DNA of 64,000 bases from Cognatilysobacter xinjiangensis (GTDB taxonomy: Bacteria; Pseudomonadota; Gammaproteobacteria; Xanthomonadales; Xanthomonadaceae): contig NZ_BMXY01000002.1 in NCBI RefSeq assembly GCF_014651995.1, positions 310,001 through 374,000 of the forward strand, read 5' to 3'. The translations under genes and the position numbers were made by a program. Below the pieces are notes generated by a model, which saw only the letters and a list, made by a program, of their open reading frames with translations, was not told the DNA's origin and ran no database searches. Position 1 is the first letter of the stretch, and each line of letters starts with the position of its first letter. This document shows, in pieces, positions 16,133 to 24,559 of the stretch.

Positions 16133-18619
16133 ATGACGTTCACGCCCGATACCTCGATCAGCGAATTCATCCCGCTGTCCACGCACGTCTCGCCGACGGT
16201 GCTGAAGACCACGGGCGGCGACTTCCTGATGACCTGGCACCTCGAGGGGCTGCCCTTCGTGGGCCGCGAGGAGTGGGAGCTCGAGCACCGCCACAACACC
16301 TTCAACCGCATGCTGCAGACGTTGCGGGCGCCGGATTTCGTGAACGTCGCGTTCTGGGTGCACGACGTGCGTCGGCGGCGGCGCGTGAAACAGCAGGGCC
16401 GCTTCGCGCAGCGGTTCAACCAGGAACTGTCCGACGGCTATTTCGAGTCGCTGTCGTCACAGAAGATCATGGCCAACGAGCTGTACCTCACCATACTCTA
16501 CCGACCGGTCGTCACCGGTAAGAAGTTCGTCGAGAAGTCCGCCGACGTGCGCCAGCTGCAGGCCGAGCAGGACCAGGCGATCGCCAAGATCCAAGAGCTC
16601 GCCGGTAACCTCGAGGCGGTGCTCAAGGACTACGCGCCCTATCGCCTCGGCATGTACGAAGCCAGGAACGGCGTCGTCTTCTCGGAGACGCTCGAATTCT
16701 TCGGCTATCTGCTCAACCGCATCGACGAGCCCGTGCCGGTGCTGGACGCACCCGTACACTCGTACCTGCCGGTCAGCCGCCACATGTTCTCGGCGAAGAC
16801 GGGCGATTTCGTGATCACCACGCCGAACGGCGCCAACCACTTCGGCGCGCTGCTCAACGTCAAGGAATACACCGACGCGACCTACCCCGGGATCCTGAAC
16901 CGGCTCAAGTACCTCGACTTCGAGTACGTCATCACGCATTCCTTCAGCCCGATGGGCCGGCAGGACGCCCTCAAGGTGCTCGATCGCACGAAGGGCATGA
17001 TGATTTCGTCGGGCGACAAGGCGGTCAGCCAGATCGTCGAGCTCGACCACGCCATGGACCAGCTCGCCTCCGGCAACTTCGTGCTGGGCGAATACCATTT
17101 CACCATGGCGCTGTTCGCCGAGTCGCAGGAGAAGCTGTCGCAGAACATCGCGACCGGCCGCGCCGAGCTGTCCAACGCCGGGTTCGTGTCGGCCAAGGAG
17201 GACCTCGCCGTCGTCGCGTCCTTCTATTCGCAGTTGCCGGCGAATTGGAAGTACCGCACGCGCATCGCGAATGTCAGCTCGCTGAACTTCCTCGGCCTGT
17301 CGCCGCTGCACAACTTCGCTTCGGGCAAAAAGGAGAACAACCCCTGGGGCGAGTGCGTCACCACGCTTCAGACCACCAACGGCCAGCCGTATTACTTCAA
17401 TTTCCACGCCACGCATCCCGGCGAGAACTCGTTCGGCGAAAAGGCCATCGGCAACACCATGGTCATCGGCAAGTCGGGCACGGGCAAGACGGCGCTGATC
17501 AACTTCCTGCTCAGCCAGGTACAGAAGTTGCAGCCTTGTCCGACGATCTTCTTCTTCGACAAGGACCGTGGCGCCGAGATCTTCGTGCGTGCCTGCGGCG
17601 GCAACTACCTCGCGCTGGAGAACGGCCGGCCGACGGGCTTCAATCCGTTCCACTGCGAACGCAGCGAGTCGAACGTGCAGTTCCTCGCCGACCTGGTGAA
17701 GGTGCTGGCCGGCAAGGCGATGTACACCTCGCGGGAGGAGGAGGACATCTTCCGCGCGGTCGAGAACATCCTCGATACGCCGATGCGCCTGCGCACCATG
17801 ACCAACTTCCAGAAGAGCCTGCCCAACATGGGCGACGACGGTTTGTTCGCGCGGATGCGCAAGTGGACCGCCGGCAATTCATTGGGCTGGGTCTTCGACA
17901 ACCCCGAGGACACGATTGACCTCGAGAAGGCCGCGATCATCGGCTTCGATTACACCGACATCATCGACAACCCCGAAGTGCGGGTGCCGGTGATCAACTA
18001 CCTGCTGCACCGGCTGGAGGCACTGATCGACGGCCGCCCACTGATCTACGTCATGGACGAGTTCTGGAAGATCCTCGACGGCAAGGGCGGCCTGAAGGAA
18101 TTCGCCAAGAATAAGCAGAAGACGATCCGCAAGCAGAACGGACTCGGCATCTTCGCCACACAGAGCCCCGAGGACGCGCTCGCGAGCGACATCGCCGCCT
18201 CGCTGATCGAGCAGACTGCGACCATGGTGCTGCTGCCCAACCCGAATGCGAGCCGCGAGGACTACATCGACGGCCTCAAGCTCACCGAGGCCGAGTACGA
18301 GGTCGTGGTCAGCCTCGACGAGCGCTCGCGTTGCTTCCTCGTGAAGCAGGGGCACGCGTCCAATGTCTGCCAGCTCAACCTGCGAGGCATGGACGACGCC
18401 CTTGCGGTGATCTCGGCCTCGACCGACAACATCGAGATCATGCACGGGGTCCTCGCGCGGGAAGCCGAGCGTCATGGGGTGATGGTCGACATGCTCCGGC
18501 CCGAGCAGTGGCTCGATGCCTTCTACGAGAACCGCAAGGGCTCGGGCAAAGCACAGAAGAGAGCTCCGACAGCGCAAGGCGCGGCGGGGCGCACGAAACC
18601 CTCCATCCAGACGGCGTGA
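16133..18619 (+). CDS. virB4: T4SS ATPase VirB4
   Basis: Largest energising ATPase of the system, 828 residues from ATG 16133. The reading frame is open further upstream into virB3, so a longer form cannot be excluded, but this start gives the usual length. N-terminal CagE/TrbE/VirB domain (with SSQKIMANELYLTILYRP and LFAESQEKL). C-terminal RecA domain with Walker A GKSGTGKT (K452) and Walker B YVMDEFW (D642, E643), plus the TQSPEDAL sensor region. The 83-base gap after virB3 holds no separate gene. Confidence 0.96.
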   Translation: MTFTPDTSISEFIPLSTHVSPTVLKTTGGDFLMTWHLEGLPFVGREEWELEHRHNTFNRMLQTLRAPDFVNVAFWVHDVRRRRRVKQQGRFAQRFNQELSDGYFESLSSQKIMANELYLTILYRPVVTGKKFVEKSADVRQLQAEQDQAIAKIQELAGNLEAVLKDYAPYRLGMYEARNGVVFSETLEFFGYLLNRIDEPVPVLDAPVHSYLPVSRHMFSAKTGDFVITTPNGANHFGALLNVKEYTDATYPGILNRLKYLDFEYVITHSFSPMGRQDALKVLDRTKGMMISSGDKAVSQIVELDHAMDQLASGNFVLGEYHFTMALFAESQEKLSQNIATGRAELSNAGFVSAKEDLAVVASFYSQLPANWKYRTRIANVSSLNFLGLSPLHNFASGKKENNPWGECVTTLQTTNGQPYYFNFHATHPGENSFGEKAIGNTMVIGKSGTGKTALINFLLSQVQKLQPCPTIFFFDKDRGAEIFVRACGGNYLALENGRPTGFNPFHCERSESNVQFLADLVKVLAGKAMYTSREEEDIFRAVENILDTPMRLRTMTNFQKSLPNMGDDGLFARMRKWTAGNSLGWVFDNPEDTIDLEKAAIIGFDYTDIIDNPEVRVPVINYLLHRLEALIDGRPLIYVMDEFWKILDGKGGLKEFAKNKQKTIRKQNGLGIFATQSPEDALASDIAASLIEQTATMVLLPNPNASREDYIDGLKLTEAEYEVVVSLDERSRCFLVKQGHASNVCQLNLRGMDDALAVISASTDNIEIMHGVLAREAERHGVMVDMLRPEQWLDAFYENRKGSGKAQKRAPTAQGAAGRTKPSIQTA

Positions 18620-18633
18620 ACAAGGAGTTCCCC

Positions 18634-19419
18634 ATGGCATCGATCAGGACCATTGCACTGCACCCGGTGGCCAAGGGCGCGTGTATGGCCATCTTCTTGG
18701 CGGCCTTGGCCCCCTCTCCGGCGGCTCGAGCCCAAGTCGTTGTGGCGGAGGCAGGCCCTTCGGCGGTGCAGCACCTGTTGAACCAGATCAATACGCTGAC
18801 CCAACAGATCCAGGACTACGCCGCCTACGGCGAGCAGGCGATGCGCTGGAAGGCGACCTGGGACCACTACTACCAGCAGGTGGCACGATTCATGAGCGTG
18901 GTGCGCAACCCCACGCTCTCCAACAAGCTTTCGTTCAACGAAGTCCCGCTCGACTATGGCGTCGCCGAGAAGTGCGGGGCAGGCGCCGCGCTCGACGTGA
19001 CGAGCATCGCCTCGGGCTTCATTCCGGATTTCGGTGGCGACGTCATCAAGAACCAGCAACGGCTCTGTGGGCACATCCAGATGCTGGAGAACCAGAAATA
19101 CAACGCCACCGTCCGCTACATGAAGGACGTGGCGCCCGTCCTGCAGCAGGACCTGGCGAAGATCCAGAGCCAGCGCGCCGCCAACAACGAGCAGGGCACG
19201 CTGCAGGCGATCAACGAAGCGTCGGCGCGGCTCGCCGCCAAGCAGAATGAGAGCTGGCAGGAACTGCGCGCGCAGGTCGAATCGTGCGACCAGCTGATTG
19301 CCGGGCTGTCATCGATGCAGAAAAGCCTGGCCCGACAGGCGCTCAAGGGCAAGTCCGAGCCGATCATCGGTACGCTGGTGAAGACCGCCACGCTCGAGGC
19401 GGCGCTCAAGGCGAAGTAA
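18634..19419 (+). CDS. virB5: T4SS minor pilus protein VirB5
   Basis: Secreted tip/minor pilin, 261 residues. Strong ribosome site AAGGAG 6 bases before ATG 18634. Signal peptide likely cleaved after ARA (residue 33). The mature part is alpha-helical and Gln-rich (HLLNQINTLTQQIQDY), as in the VirB5/TraC/P-type family, followed by a loop with two cysteines (KCGAG, LCGHI) and a long C-terminal helix pair. Placed after virB4 and before virB6 as in other Xanthomonadaceae loci. Confidence 0.88.
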   Translation: MASIRTIALHPVAKGACMAIFLAALAPSPAARAQVVVAEAGPSAVQHLLNQINTLTQQIQDYAAYGEQAMRWKATWDHYYQQVARFMSVVRNPTLSNKLSFNEVPLDYGVAEKCGAGAALDVTSIASGFIPDFGGDVIKNQQRLCGHIQMLENQKYNATVRYMKDVAPVLQQDLAKIQSQRAANNEQGTLQAINEASARLAAKQNESWQELRAQVESCDQLIAGLSSMQKSLARQALKGKSEPIIGTLVKTATLEAALKAK

Positions 19420-19470
19420 GGCAGCACGTATCGGGACGCGCTCGCAAAGGACTGACGAGGACTACAGGCA

Positions 19471-20589
19471 ATGATCGTTTCAGGGTGGCTCGCCCCCAAG
19501 GTGCAGTCTGCAGGGGATTTCCTCTTCTTCCGGCTGATCCTCTCGTACCTGCGCGACGAGATTCACGAGTTCGGCATCGAACTGCTCGGCCGGATGATGG
19601 CCTGGATAGGCATGGCCGCGCTCACGATGCTGACACTTTGGATTCTGTTGCAGGGCTTTCGGATCGTGACCGGACAGTCGCGCGACTCGATGATGGCCCT
19701 GGTGATGAATTCGCTGAAGGCGACGCTGATCCTTTCGATCGCGACGTCCATGGCGATGTTCGGCACGGGACTGCACACGTTCCTGACCGAAGATGTGAAG
19801 AAGGAGATCAATTACGTCGTCACCGGCGATCACGAGGGGCCGGAAGCCGCCATCGACGAGAACCTGGCATGGATGCAGGTGGCGATGTCGAGCATCGACG
19901 TGCTCGACGTGGCCGGCGACGAGTCGCTGGACAACCAGAAGACCCGCGCGCTCTACATGGTCGGCTTCGGCACCGGCGGCCCCGCGATCGTGGGCGGTAC
20001 GATGCTTCTACTCAACGAGATCGCATTGGCGCTGTTCATCGGCTTCGGGCCGTTGTTCATCCTGTGCCTGCTGTTCGACCAGACCAAGGCGCTTTTCGGC
20101 AGATGGCTGTACTACGGCATCGGAACGATGTTCTCGATGGCGGTGCTCAGCGCGATGGTGTCGATCGCACTGGAGATGGTGGTCAGGGTAGCGGCATCCT
20201 TCTGGGGCGCCGCACTGGCCGGCGTACTGCTGAAGATGAATTTCACCGACGGTATGACCAGCCAAGCCATGCAACAGGGCGGCCTCGGCCTGATCCTGAC
20301 CACCCTGATCATCACCGCACCACCGATGGCGGCCGCGTTCTTCCAGGGGACGATGGGTCACTTCAACTACGCGAGTGCATTCCAGGGTGGAAGCAGACAC
20401 AGTGCCAATGGCTTGGCGCCGGGAATGCCTGGATATTTTCCGGCGCCGGTGCAAGGTGCAAGTGTCCGGCAAGGTGGGGCACCTGGGCGGGTGGATGTGA
20501 TGCCGCCGCTTGGCATGAGGCCTGTACTGCAGAGCGATAGCACCATGTCCTCCGGAGCATTGGGTGCCGCGCGAAGGGAGGCGACATGA
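19471..20589 (+). CDS. virB6: T4SS polytopic inner-membrane protein VirB6
   Basis: Channel component of the inner membrane, 372 residues. About five to six hydrophobic helices, a central periplasmic loop (about 105-165) and the TrbL/VirB6 signature around NEIALALFIGFGPLFILCLLF and FGRWLYYGIGT. The last ~60 residues are Gly/Pro/Met-rich and polar. Its stop codon overlaps the next gene's ATG (ATGA). Confidence 0.93.
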   Translation: MIVSGWLAPKVQSAGDFLFFRLILSYLRDEIHEFGIELLGRMMAWIGMAALTMLTLWILLQGFRIVTGQSRDSMMALVMNSLKATLILSIATSMAMFGTGLHTFLTEDVKKEINYVVTGDHEGPEAAIDENLAWMQVAMSSIDVLDVAGDESLDNQKTRALYMVGFGTGGPAIVGGTMLLLNEIALALFIGFGPLFILCLLFDQTKALFGRWLYYGIGTMFSMAVLSAMVSIALEMVVRVAASFWGAALAGVLLKMNFTDGMTSQAMQQGGLGLILTTLIITAPPMAAAFFQGTMGHFNYASAFQGGSRHSANGLAPGMPGYFPAPVQGASVRQGGAPGRVDVMPPLGMRPVLQSDSTMSSGALGAARREAT

Positions 20590-21110
20590 AGACCACCAGG
20601 TGTCGGGCGCTAGGCGGCCTCGCGCTGTTGCTCTGCTTCAGCGGCATGTCATATGCGCAGAACTGCGCGAACGGCATTCCCCAAGGTGGAAATCCGAGTT
20701 GCATACCGCCGGATGTCCCGGGTTCGCCCTATTACCGTGGCGATGATGACTCGCCGTCCGAGCCGGCGCCCGTGGGGCGCTGGATAAGCACTTGGGGTGC
20801 CATTGCCAGCGATGTGGAACGTGCCAGGGTAGGCGCGACGATCGGCAAGTTCTCGGAGCGGCAGGCCAAGGCCTTCGCCAAGCAGTACTGTGAAAACCAA
20901 GGGGGCGTGAACTGTCGGATCCTGATGAGCTTCGAGAACCAGTGCGGAGCTCTGGTCTGGCCAATGCAGGGCGGCCGCGTGGCGACCTCTGGCGGAGCTT
21001 CAGCGGAAGCGGCCTCGCAAGCGGCCATGGACGTGTGCCAAGAAGTAGGGGGCAAAGGCTGCGAAGTCTTCTATTCCGAGTGCTCACGTCCGATCTTTCA
21101 AAGGTATTGA
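20586..21110 (+). CDS. Secreted DUF4189-family protein at the end of the T4SS operon
   Basis: 174 residues with a signal peptide (cleavage near SYA, residue 24). A short Cys/Pro-rich segment (CANGIPQGGNPSCIPPD) precedes a DUF4189-like domain, seen as WGAIASD, FENQCGALVW and repeated Cys in a C...C...C pattern. The mature chain has eight cysteines, so disulfides in the periplasm are likely. Four-base overlap with virB6 argues that it is part of the operon. The function is unknown. It may be an accessory subunit, or a protective protein against toxins carried by the apparatus, but nothing in the sequence proves either. Confidence 0.8.
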   Translation: MKTTRCRALGGLALLLCFSGMSYAQNCANGIPQGGNPSCIPPDVPGSPYYRGDDDSPSEPAPVGRWISTWGAIASDVERARVGATIGKFSERQAKAFAKQYCENQGGVNCRILMSFENQCGALVWPMQGGRVATSGGASAEAASQAAMDVCQEVGGKGCEVFYSECSRPIFQRY

Positions 21111-21228
21111 GCCATTTCCGGTCGGGGAATGCTGGCAACTCTCGCATTAGGGCGCGCGGCCTACGGGCGACGCCGGCACGTAGTGACCGTAAGCCCTAAA
21201 ATGGCGCGCCCCAGGCTTGGCAGCGTAA
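21111..21228 (+). other. Gap between T4SS operon and dusA
   Basis: 118 bases without a gene. TTAGGGC (21147-21153) and GCCCTAA (21193-21199) are complementary over a 39-base spacer, and both are followed by GCGCGC-type repeats. They could form a long stem near the end of the T4SS transcript. There is no clear terminator with a T run and no clear promoter. Confidence 0.3.
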
Positions 21229-22263
21229 GTGACCGCTTTGGATCTCACAGCTCGGCGCGCCAGTGCTTGCGGCACGCCTCTCTCCGTCGCCCCGATGATG
21301 GACTGGACCGACACCTACTGTCGGGCGTTCCATCGCGTGCTGGCCCCGTCGGCGTTGCTGTACACCGAGATGGTGCATGCCAACGCGGTGATCCATGGCG
21401 ATCGCTCGAAGCTGTTGGCCATGGATCCGAGCGAGCATCCGGTAGCGCTTCAGCTGGGCGGCAGTGATCCCGACCTGCTCGCGCAGGCGTCGCGCATCTC
21501 GGCGGAATGGGGGTTCGACGAGATCAACCTCAACTGCGGCTGTCCGTCCGACCGCGTGCAGGCCGGGCGCTTCGGCGCCTGCCTGATGCGCGAGCCGGCG
21601 CTGGTCGCGGACTGCGTGGCGGCCATGAAACAGGCCGTCGGATCGAGCGCGCGGCCGGACGTGCCGGTGACGGTGAAGTGCCGCTTGGGCGTGGACGACG
21701 ACGACGACTTCGAGCAATTCCTCGGCTTCATCGACAGCGTCGCGGAAGCCGGTTGCGGGACGTTCGTCGTGCATGCGCGCAACGCCTGGCTGAAGGGCCT
21801 GTCGCCGAAGGAGAACCGCGAGGTGCCGCCGTTGCGATACGACTGGGCCTACCGGCTGAAATCACTGCGGCCACAACTCGCGATCCTCGTCAACGGCGGC
21901 ATCGCGGCGGTGGGTGCCGCGGTGGATCATCTCGTGCACGTCGACGGCGTGATGCTCGGGCGTGCGGCCTACCATGACCCCTACGTGCTGCATCGCCTGG
22001 ATGCGCGCCTGACCGGCACGCCCGAGCGCCCGCGCGAGGCGCTGCTGCGCGATTACCTGCCGTACGTGCGCGCCCAGCTGGAGCGCGGCGTGCCGCTCAA
22101 GCACATCACCCGGCACATCCTCGGCCTGTTCCTCGGCGAGCGCGGCGGGCGCGCATTCCGGCAGGTGCTCAGCGAAGGCGCGCACCGGCCCGGCGCGGGC
22201 CTCGATCTGATCGAGGCGGCGCTGGGCTGCACGCGCGCCGACGCGCTGAGGCGATCGGCATGA
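21229..22263 (+). CDS. dusA: tRNA-dihydrouridine(20/20a) synthase
   Basis: FMN-dependent reductase that makes dihydrouridine in the tRNA D-loop. TIM-barrel protein of 344 residues, GTG start. Family motifs: APMMDWTD near the N-terminus, QLGGSDPDLLA, the NLNCGCPSDRVQ motif with the catalytic cysteine, VKCRLGVDD, and HARNAWLKGLSPKENR, which is typical of DusA rather than DusB/C. NGGI and MLGRAAY bind the flavin phosphate. The stop overlaps the ctlX start. Confidence 0.95.
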   Translation: MTALDLTARRASACGTPLSVAPMMDWTDTYCRAFHRVLAPSALLYTEMVHANAVIHGDRSKLLAMDPSEHPVALQLGGSDPDLLAQASRISAEWGFDEINLNCGCPSDRVQAGRFGACLMREPALVADCVAAMKQAVGSSARPDVPVTVKCRLGVDDDDDFEQFLGFIDSVAEAGCGTFVVHARNAWLKGLSPKENREVPPLRYDWAYRLKSLRPQLAILVNGGIAAVGAAVDHLVHVDGVMLGRAAYHDPYVLHRLDARLTGTPERPREALLRDYLPYVRAQLERGVPLKHITRHILGLFLGERGGRAFRQVLSEGAHRPGAGLDLIEAALGCTRADALRRSA

Positions 22264-23183
22264 TCACGCGTGACGTCGCGCGCTTTCTCGAAGCCGCCCG
22301 CGAACTCATGCCCGACGCCGGTGCCGCCACCGCGCGCGCCGCGTTCCTGGTGATGCCCGAAGGCTTCGCGCGTGCCGAGCAGTCGGCGAGCGACAACCGC
22401 TACATGGCCGACGCCGACGCTTTCGATGCGGGCGGCGCGCTCGCCGAGCACCGCGCGCTGCAGGCGGCATTGTCGATATCGGTGCCCATCGTCGCGTTCC
22501 CCGGCGACCCCCACACGCCCGATGCGACGTTTCCGAACAACGTCTTCGCCACTGCGCGCGTGGACGACGTGCCACGCGCGATCGTCGGCCGCATGCGGCA
22601 TCCCGTGCGCCAGCGCGAGTCGCAGCGGGCCGACATCCGCGCGTTCCTCACCGACGTGCTCGCTTATCCGCTCGTCGATCTGTCGACGCAGCCGCACGCC
22701 TGCGAACTCACCGGTGCGCTGGTGATCGATCGCGCGCGCGGGATCGGTTTCGCCGGCTTGTCCGAGCGTTGCGACGAAGAGGGCGCGCGGCTGATGCACG
22801 AGGCCTTCGGCCTGGGTGCCACGCTGCTGTTCGATCTCGCACCCGGCGAGTACCACACCAATGTCGTCCTGGCGGTGCTCGCCGGCCGCGCCGCACTCGT
22901 CGTGCCGAACGGTTTCGCGGATCCGGCCGTGGCCGACGCGATCGTCGCGCTGTATGCGCCGCACGGCATCGTGCTGTCTGCGGACGAGGGCACGGCGTTC
23001 GCGGCGAACGCGATCGCGCTCGATGCCACGCGCGTGTGGATGAGCGCGCGTGCCGAAGCGGCATTGGCGCCCCCGACGCGCGCGGCACTCGCCGATGCGG
23101 GCTTTTCGGTGCACAGTGTGCCGCTCGATGCGATCGAGGCGGCCGGTGGTTCGTTGCGCTGCTGCGTCGCGGAGATATTCTGA
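22260..23183 (+). CDS. ctlX: CtlX-type amidinotransferase-fold hydrolase
   Basis: Pentein-fold protein of 307 residues, similar to the family annotated as citrulline utilisation hydrolase CtlX (amidinotransferase, FN0238 type). Visible active-site segments are TPDATFPNNVF (Asp/Asn binding a guanidino or ureido group), EYHTNVVL with the catalytic His, and GGSLRCCVAEIF with the catalytic Cys near the C-terminus. The substrate in this organism is not shown by the sequence. ATGA overlap with dusA suggests co-expression. Confidence 0.8.
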   Translation: MITRDVARFLEAARELMPDAGAATARAAFLVMPEGFARAEQSASDNRYMADADAFDAGGALAEHRALQAALSISVPIVAFPGDPHTPDATFPNNVFATARVDDVPRAIVGRMRHPVRQRESQRADIRAFLTDVLAYPLVDLSTQPHACELTGALVIDRARGIGFAGLSERCDEEGARLMHEAFGLGATLLFDLAPGEYHTNVVLAVLAGRAALVVPNGFADPAVADAIVALYAPHGIVLSADEGTAFAANAIALDATRVWMSARAEAALAPPTRAALADAGFSVHSVPLDAIEAAGGSLRCCVAEIF

Positions 23184-23283
23184 GGGACTGAACGGAGCAG
23201 GCATGCGTGACGGAAAAGTTCAGAGCCGATTCACTGCTCGGCGCCAAGAATTCGCTCGCAACACGGTCCTGCCGCACCGTGGT

Positions 23284-23607
23284 ATGAGCTCCGCCATGTC
23301 CCACGGTCGTCTCGTTCTCTTCGTCTCGCTCGCCCTCATCGCCGGGACCGCACTCGCGGGTCCGCCGGGCGGCCGTCGCGACCGGCAGGACGAACCGCGC
23401 ATCGTGGTCGCCCATGAGACCCGCCCCAACGAGCGCTCTCTGGCGGATGACGTGCGCCGCGTGAAGCGCGAAACCGGCGGGCAGATCCTCAGTGCCGAGC
23501 GCGTGCCGTTCGACGGCCGCGACATGACCCGGATCAAGGTGCTGGACGAGACCGGCCGCGTGCGCGTGATCACCGAGGCCCCGAAGGGCCCGCGCCCGCC
23601 GCGCTGA
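23284..23607 (+). CDS. Small secreted PepSY-like protein upstream of phoP
   Basis: About 107 residues. The start is uncertain: ATG 23284 or 23296 both put a hydrophobic signal peptide (LVLFVSLALIAGTALA) first, while an upstream ATG at 23203 would bury it. The mature chain is small and basic. It contains SLADDVRRVKRETGGQILSA and RIKVLDETGRVRVI, a helix-then-strand pattern like the PepSY domain. The gene lies 118 bases upstream of phoP on the same strand. In several bacteria PepSY-like periplasmic proteins accompany two-component systems, so a sensory or feedback role is possible but unproven. Confidence 0.65.
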   Translation: MSSAMSHGRLVLFVSLALIAGTALAGPPGGRRDRQDEPRIVVAHETRPNERSLADDVRRVKRETGGQILSAERVPFDGRDMTRIKVLDETGRVRVITEAPKGPRPPR

Positions 23608-23725
23608 ACGGCCGCTTGTCGGTCCGGCCCGTACACGCCGCAACGACGGCAGCAGCGACTAAGCTACCTGAACAGGCGACGGCCGAGCCCGTATCCTGCG
23701 CGAATGGCTGCCTAGGAGCTTGGAA

Positions 23726-24409
23726 ATGCGAATCCTGCTGGTCGAAGACGAAGCCCCCCTGCGCGAGACGCTCGCCGCGCGCCTGAGGCGCGAGGGCTTT
23801 GCGGTCGACGCCGCCCAGGACGGCGAGGAAGGCCTCTACATGGGTCGCGAGGTGCCGTTCGACGTCGGCATCATCGACCTCGGCCTGCCGAAGATGTCGG
23901 GCATGGAGCTGATCCGCGCGTTGCGCGAGGAAGGCAAGAAGTTTCCCGTTCTGATCCTCACCGCCCGCTCGAGCTGGCAGGACAAGGTCGAGGGCCTGAA
24001 GCAGGGCGCCGACGACTACTTGGTCAAGCCGTTCCATGTCGAGGAACTGCTGGCGCGCATCAACGCGCTGGTGCGCCGCGCTGCCGGCTGGAGCAAGCCG
24101 CAGCTCGAGTGCGGGCCGGTGGTGCTCGACCTGGCCGCGCAGACGGTCACCGTCAACGGCAGCAACGTCGACCTGACCAGCTACGAGTACAAGGTGCTCG
24201 AGTACCTGATGATGCACGCGGGCGAGCTCGTCTCGAAGGCCGACCTCACCGAGCACATCTACCAGCAGGACTTCGATCGCGATTCGAACGTGCTGGAAGT
24301 GTTCATCGGCCGGCTGCGCAAGAAGCTCGATCCCGATGGCGCGCTCAAGCCCATCGAGACGGTGCGCGGCCGCGGTTACCGTTTCGCGATTCCGCGCAGC
24401 GGCGAGTAA
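23726..24409 (+). CDS. phoP: PhoP-type response regulator
   Basis: OmpR/PhoB-family transcription factor, 227 residues. Start ATG 23726 with AGGAGC about 7 bases upstream; a TTG two codons earlier is also open. Receiver domain with the acidic pair in LLVEDEAPLRE, phospho-acceptor D51 (IIDLGLPK) and K in LVKPF. The winged-helix DNA-binding domain ends VRGRGYRFAIP. The sequence closely resembles PhoP of Xanthomonas. The adjacent phoQ-like kinase makes it the probable partner. Confidence 0.88.
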   Translation: MRILLVEDEAPLRETLAARLRREGFAVDAAQDGEEGLYMGREVPFDVGIIDLGLPKMSGMELIRALREEGKKFPVLILTARSSWQDKVEGLKQGADDYLVKPFHVEELLARINALVRRAAGWSKPQLECGPVVLDLAAQTVTVNGSNVDLTSYEYKVLEYLMMHAGELVSKADLTEHIYQQDFDRDSNVLEVFIGRLRKKLDPDGALKPIETVRGRGYRFAIPRSGE

Positions 24410-24431
24410 CGCCGTCGACGCACCGCCGCCT

Positions 24432-24464
24432 GCACGCCGCGCCGCCACTGCGCGCGCGGCGTGC
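24432..24464 (+). other. Strong hairpin in the phoP-phoQ gap
   Basis: GCACGCCGCGC (24432-24442) pairs perfectly with GCGCGGCGTGC (24454-24464) around an 11-base loop. It lies 22 bases after the phoP stop and about 95 bases before the phoQ ATG. There is no T run, so it may reduce rather than end transcription, or may stabilise the phoP message. Confidence 0.5.
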
Positions 24465-24559
24465 CGCCGCCTCCACGTGACCTTCGCCTGCCGCAATTGG
24501 CGCTGTACGCAGCGCGCCATGCAGTGGCCGCTTGGTGGTCGTTCGCGCATGATCGTTGC

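Noticed and set aside
7836-21110. Conjugative element or integrative plasmid
   Set aside because: No relaxase, integrase, replication gene, direct repeats or tRNA target seen around the operon; gene order matches a secretion-only chromosomal system.
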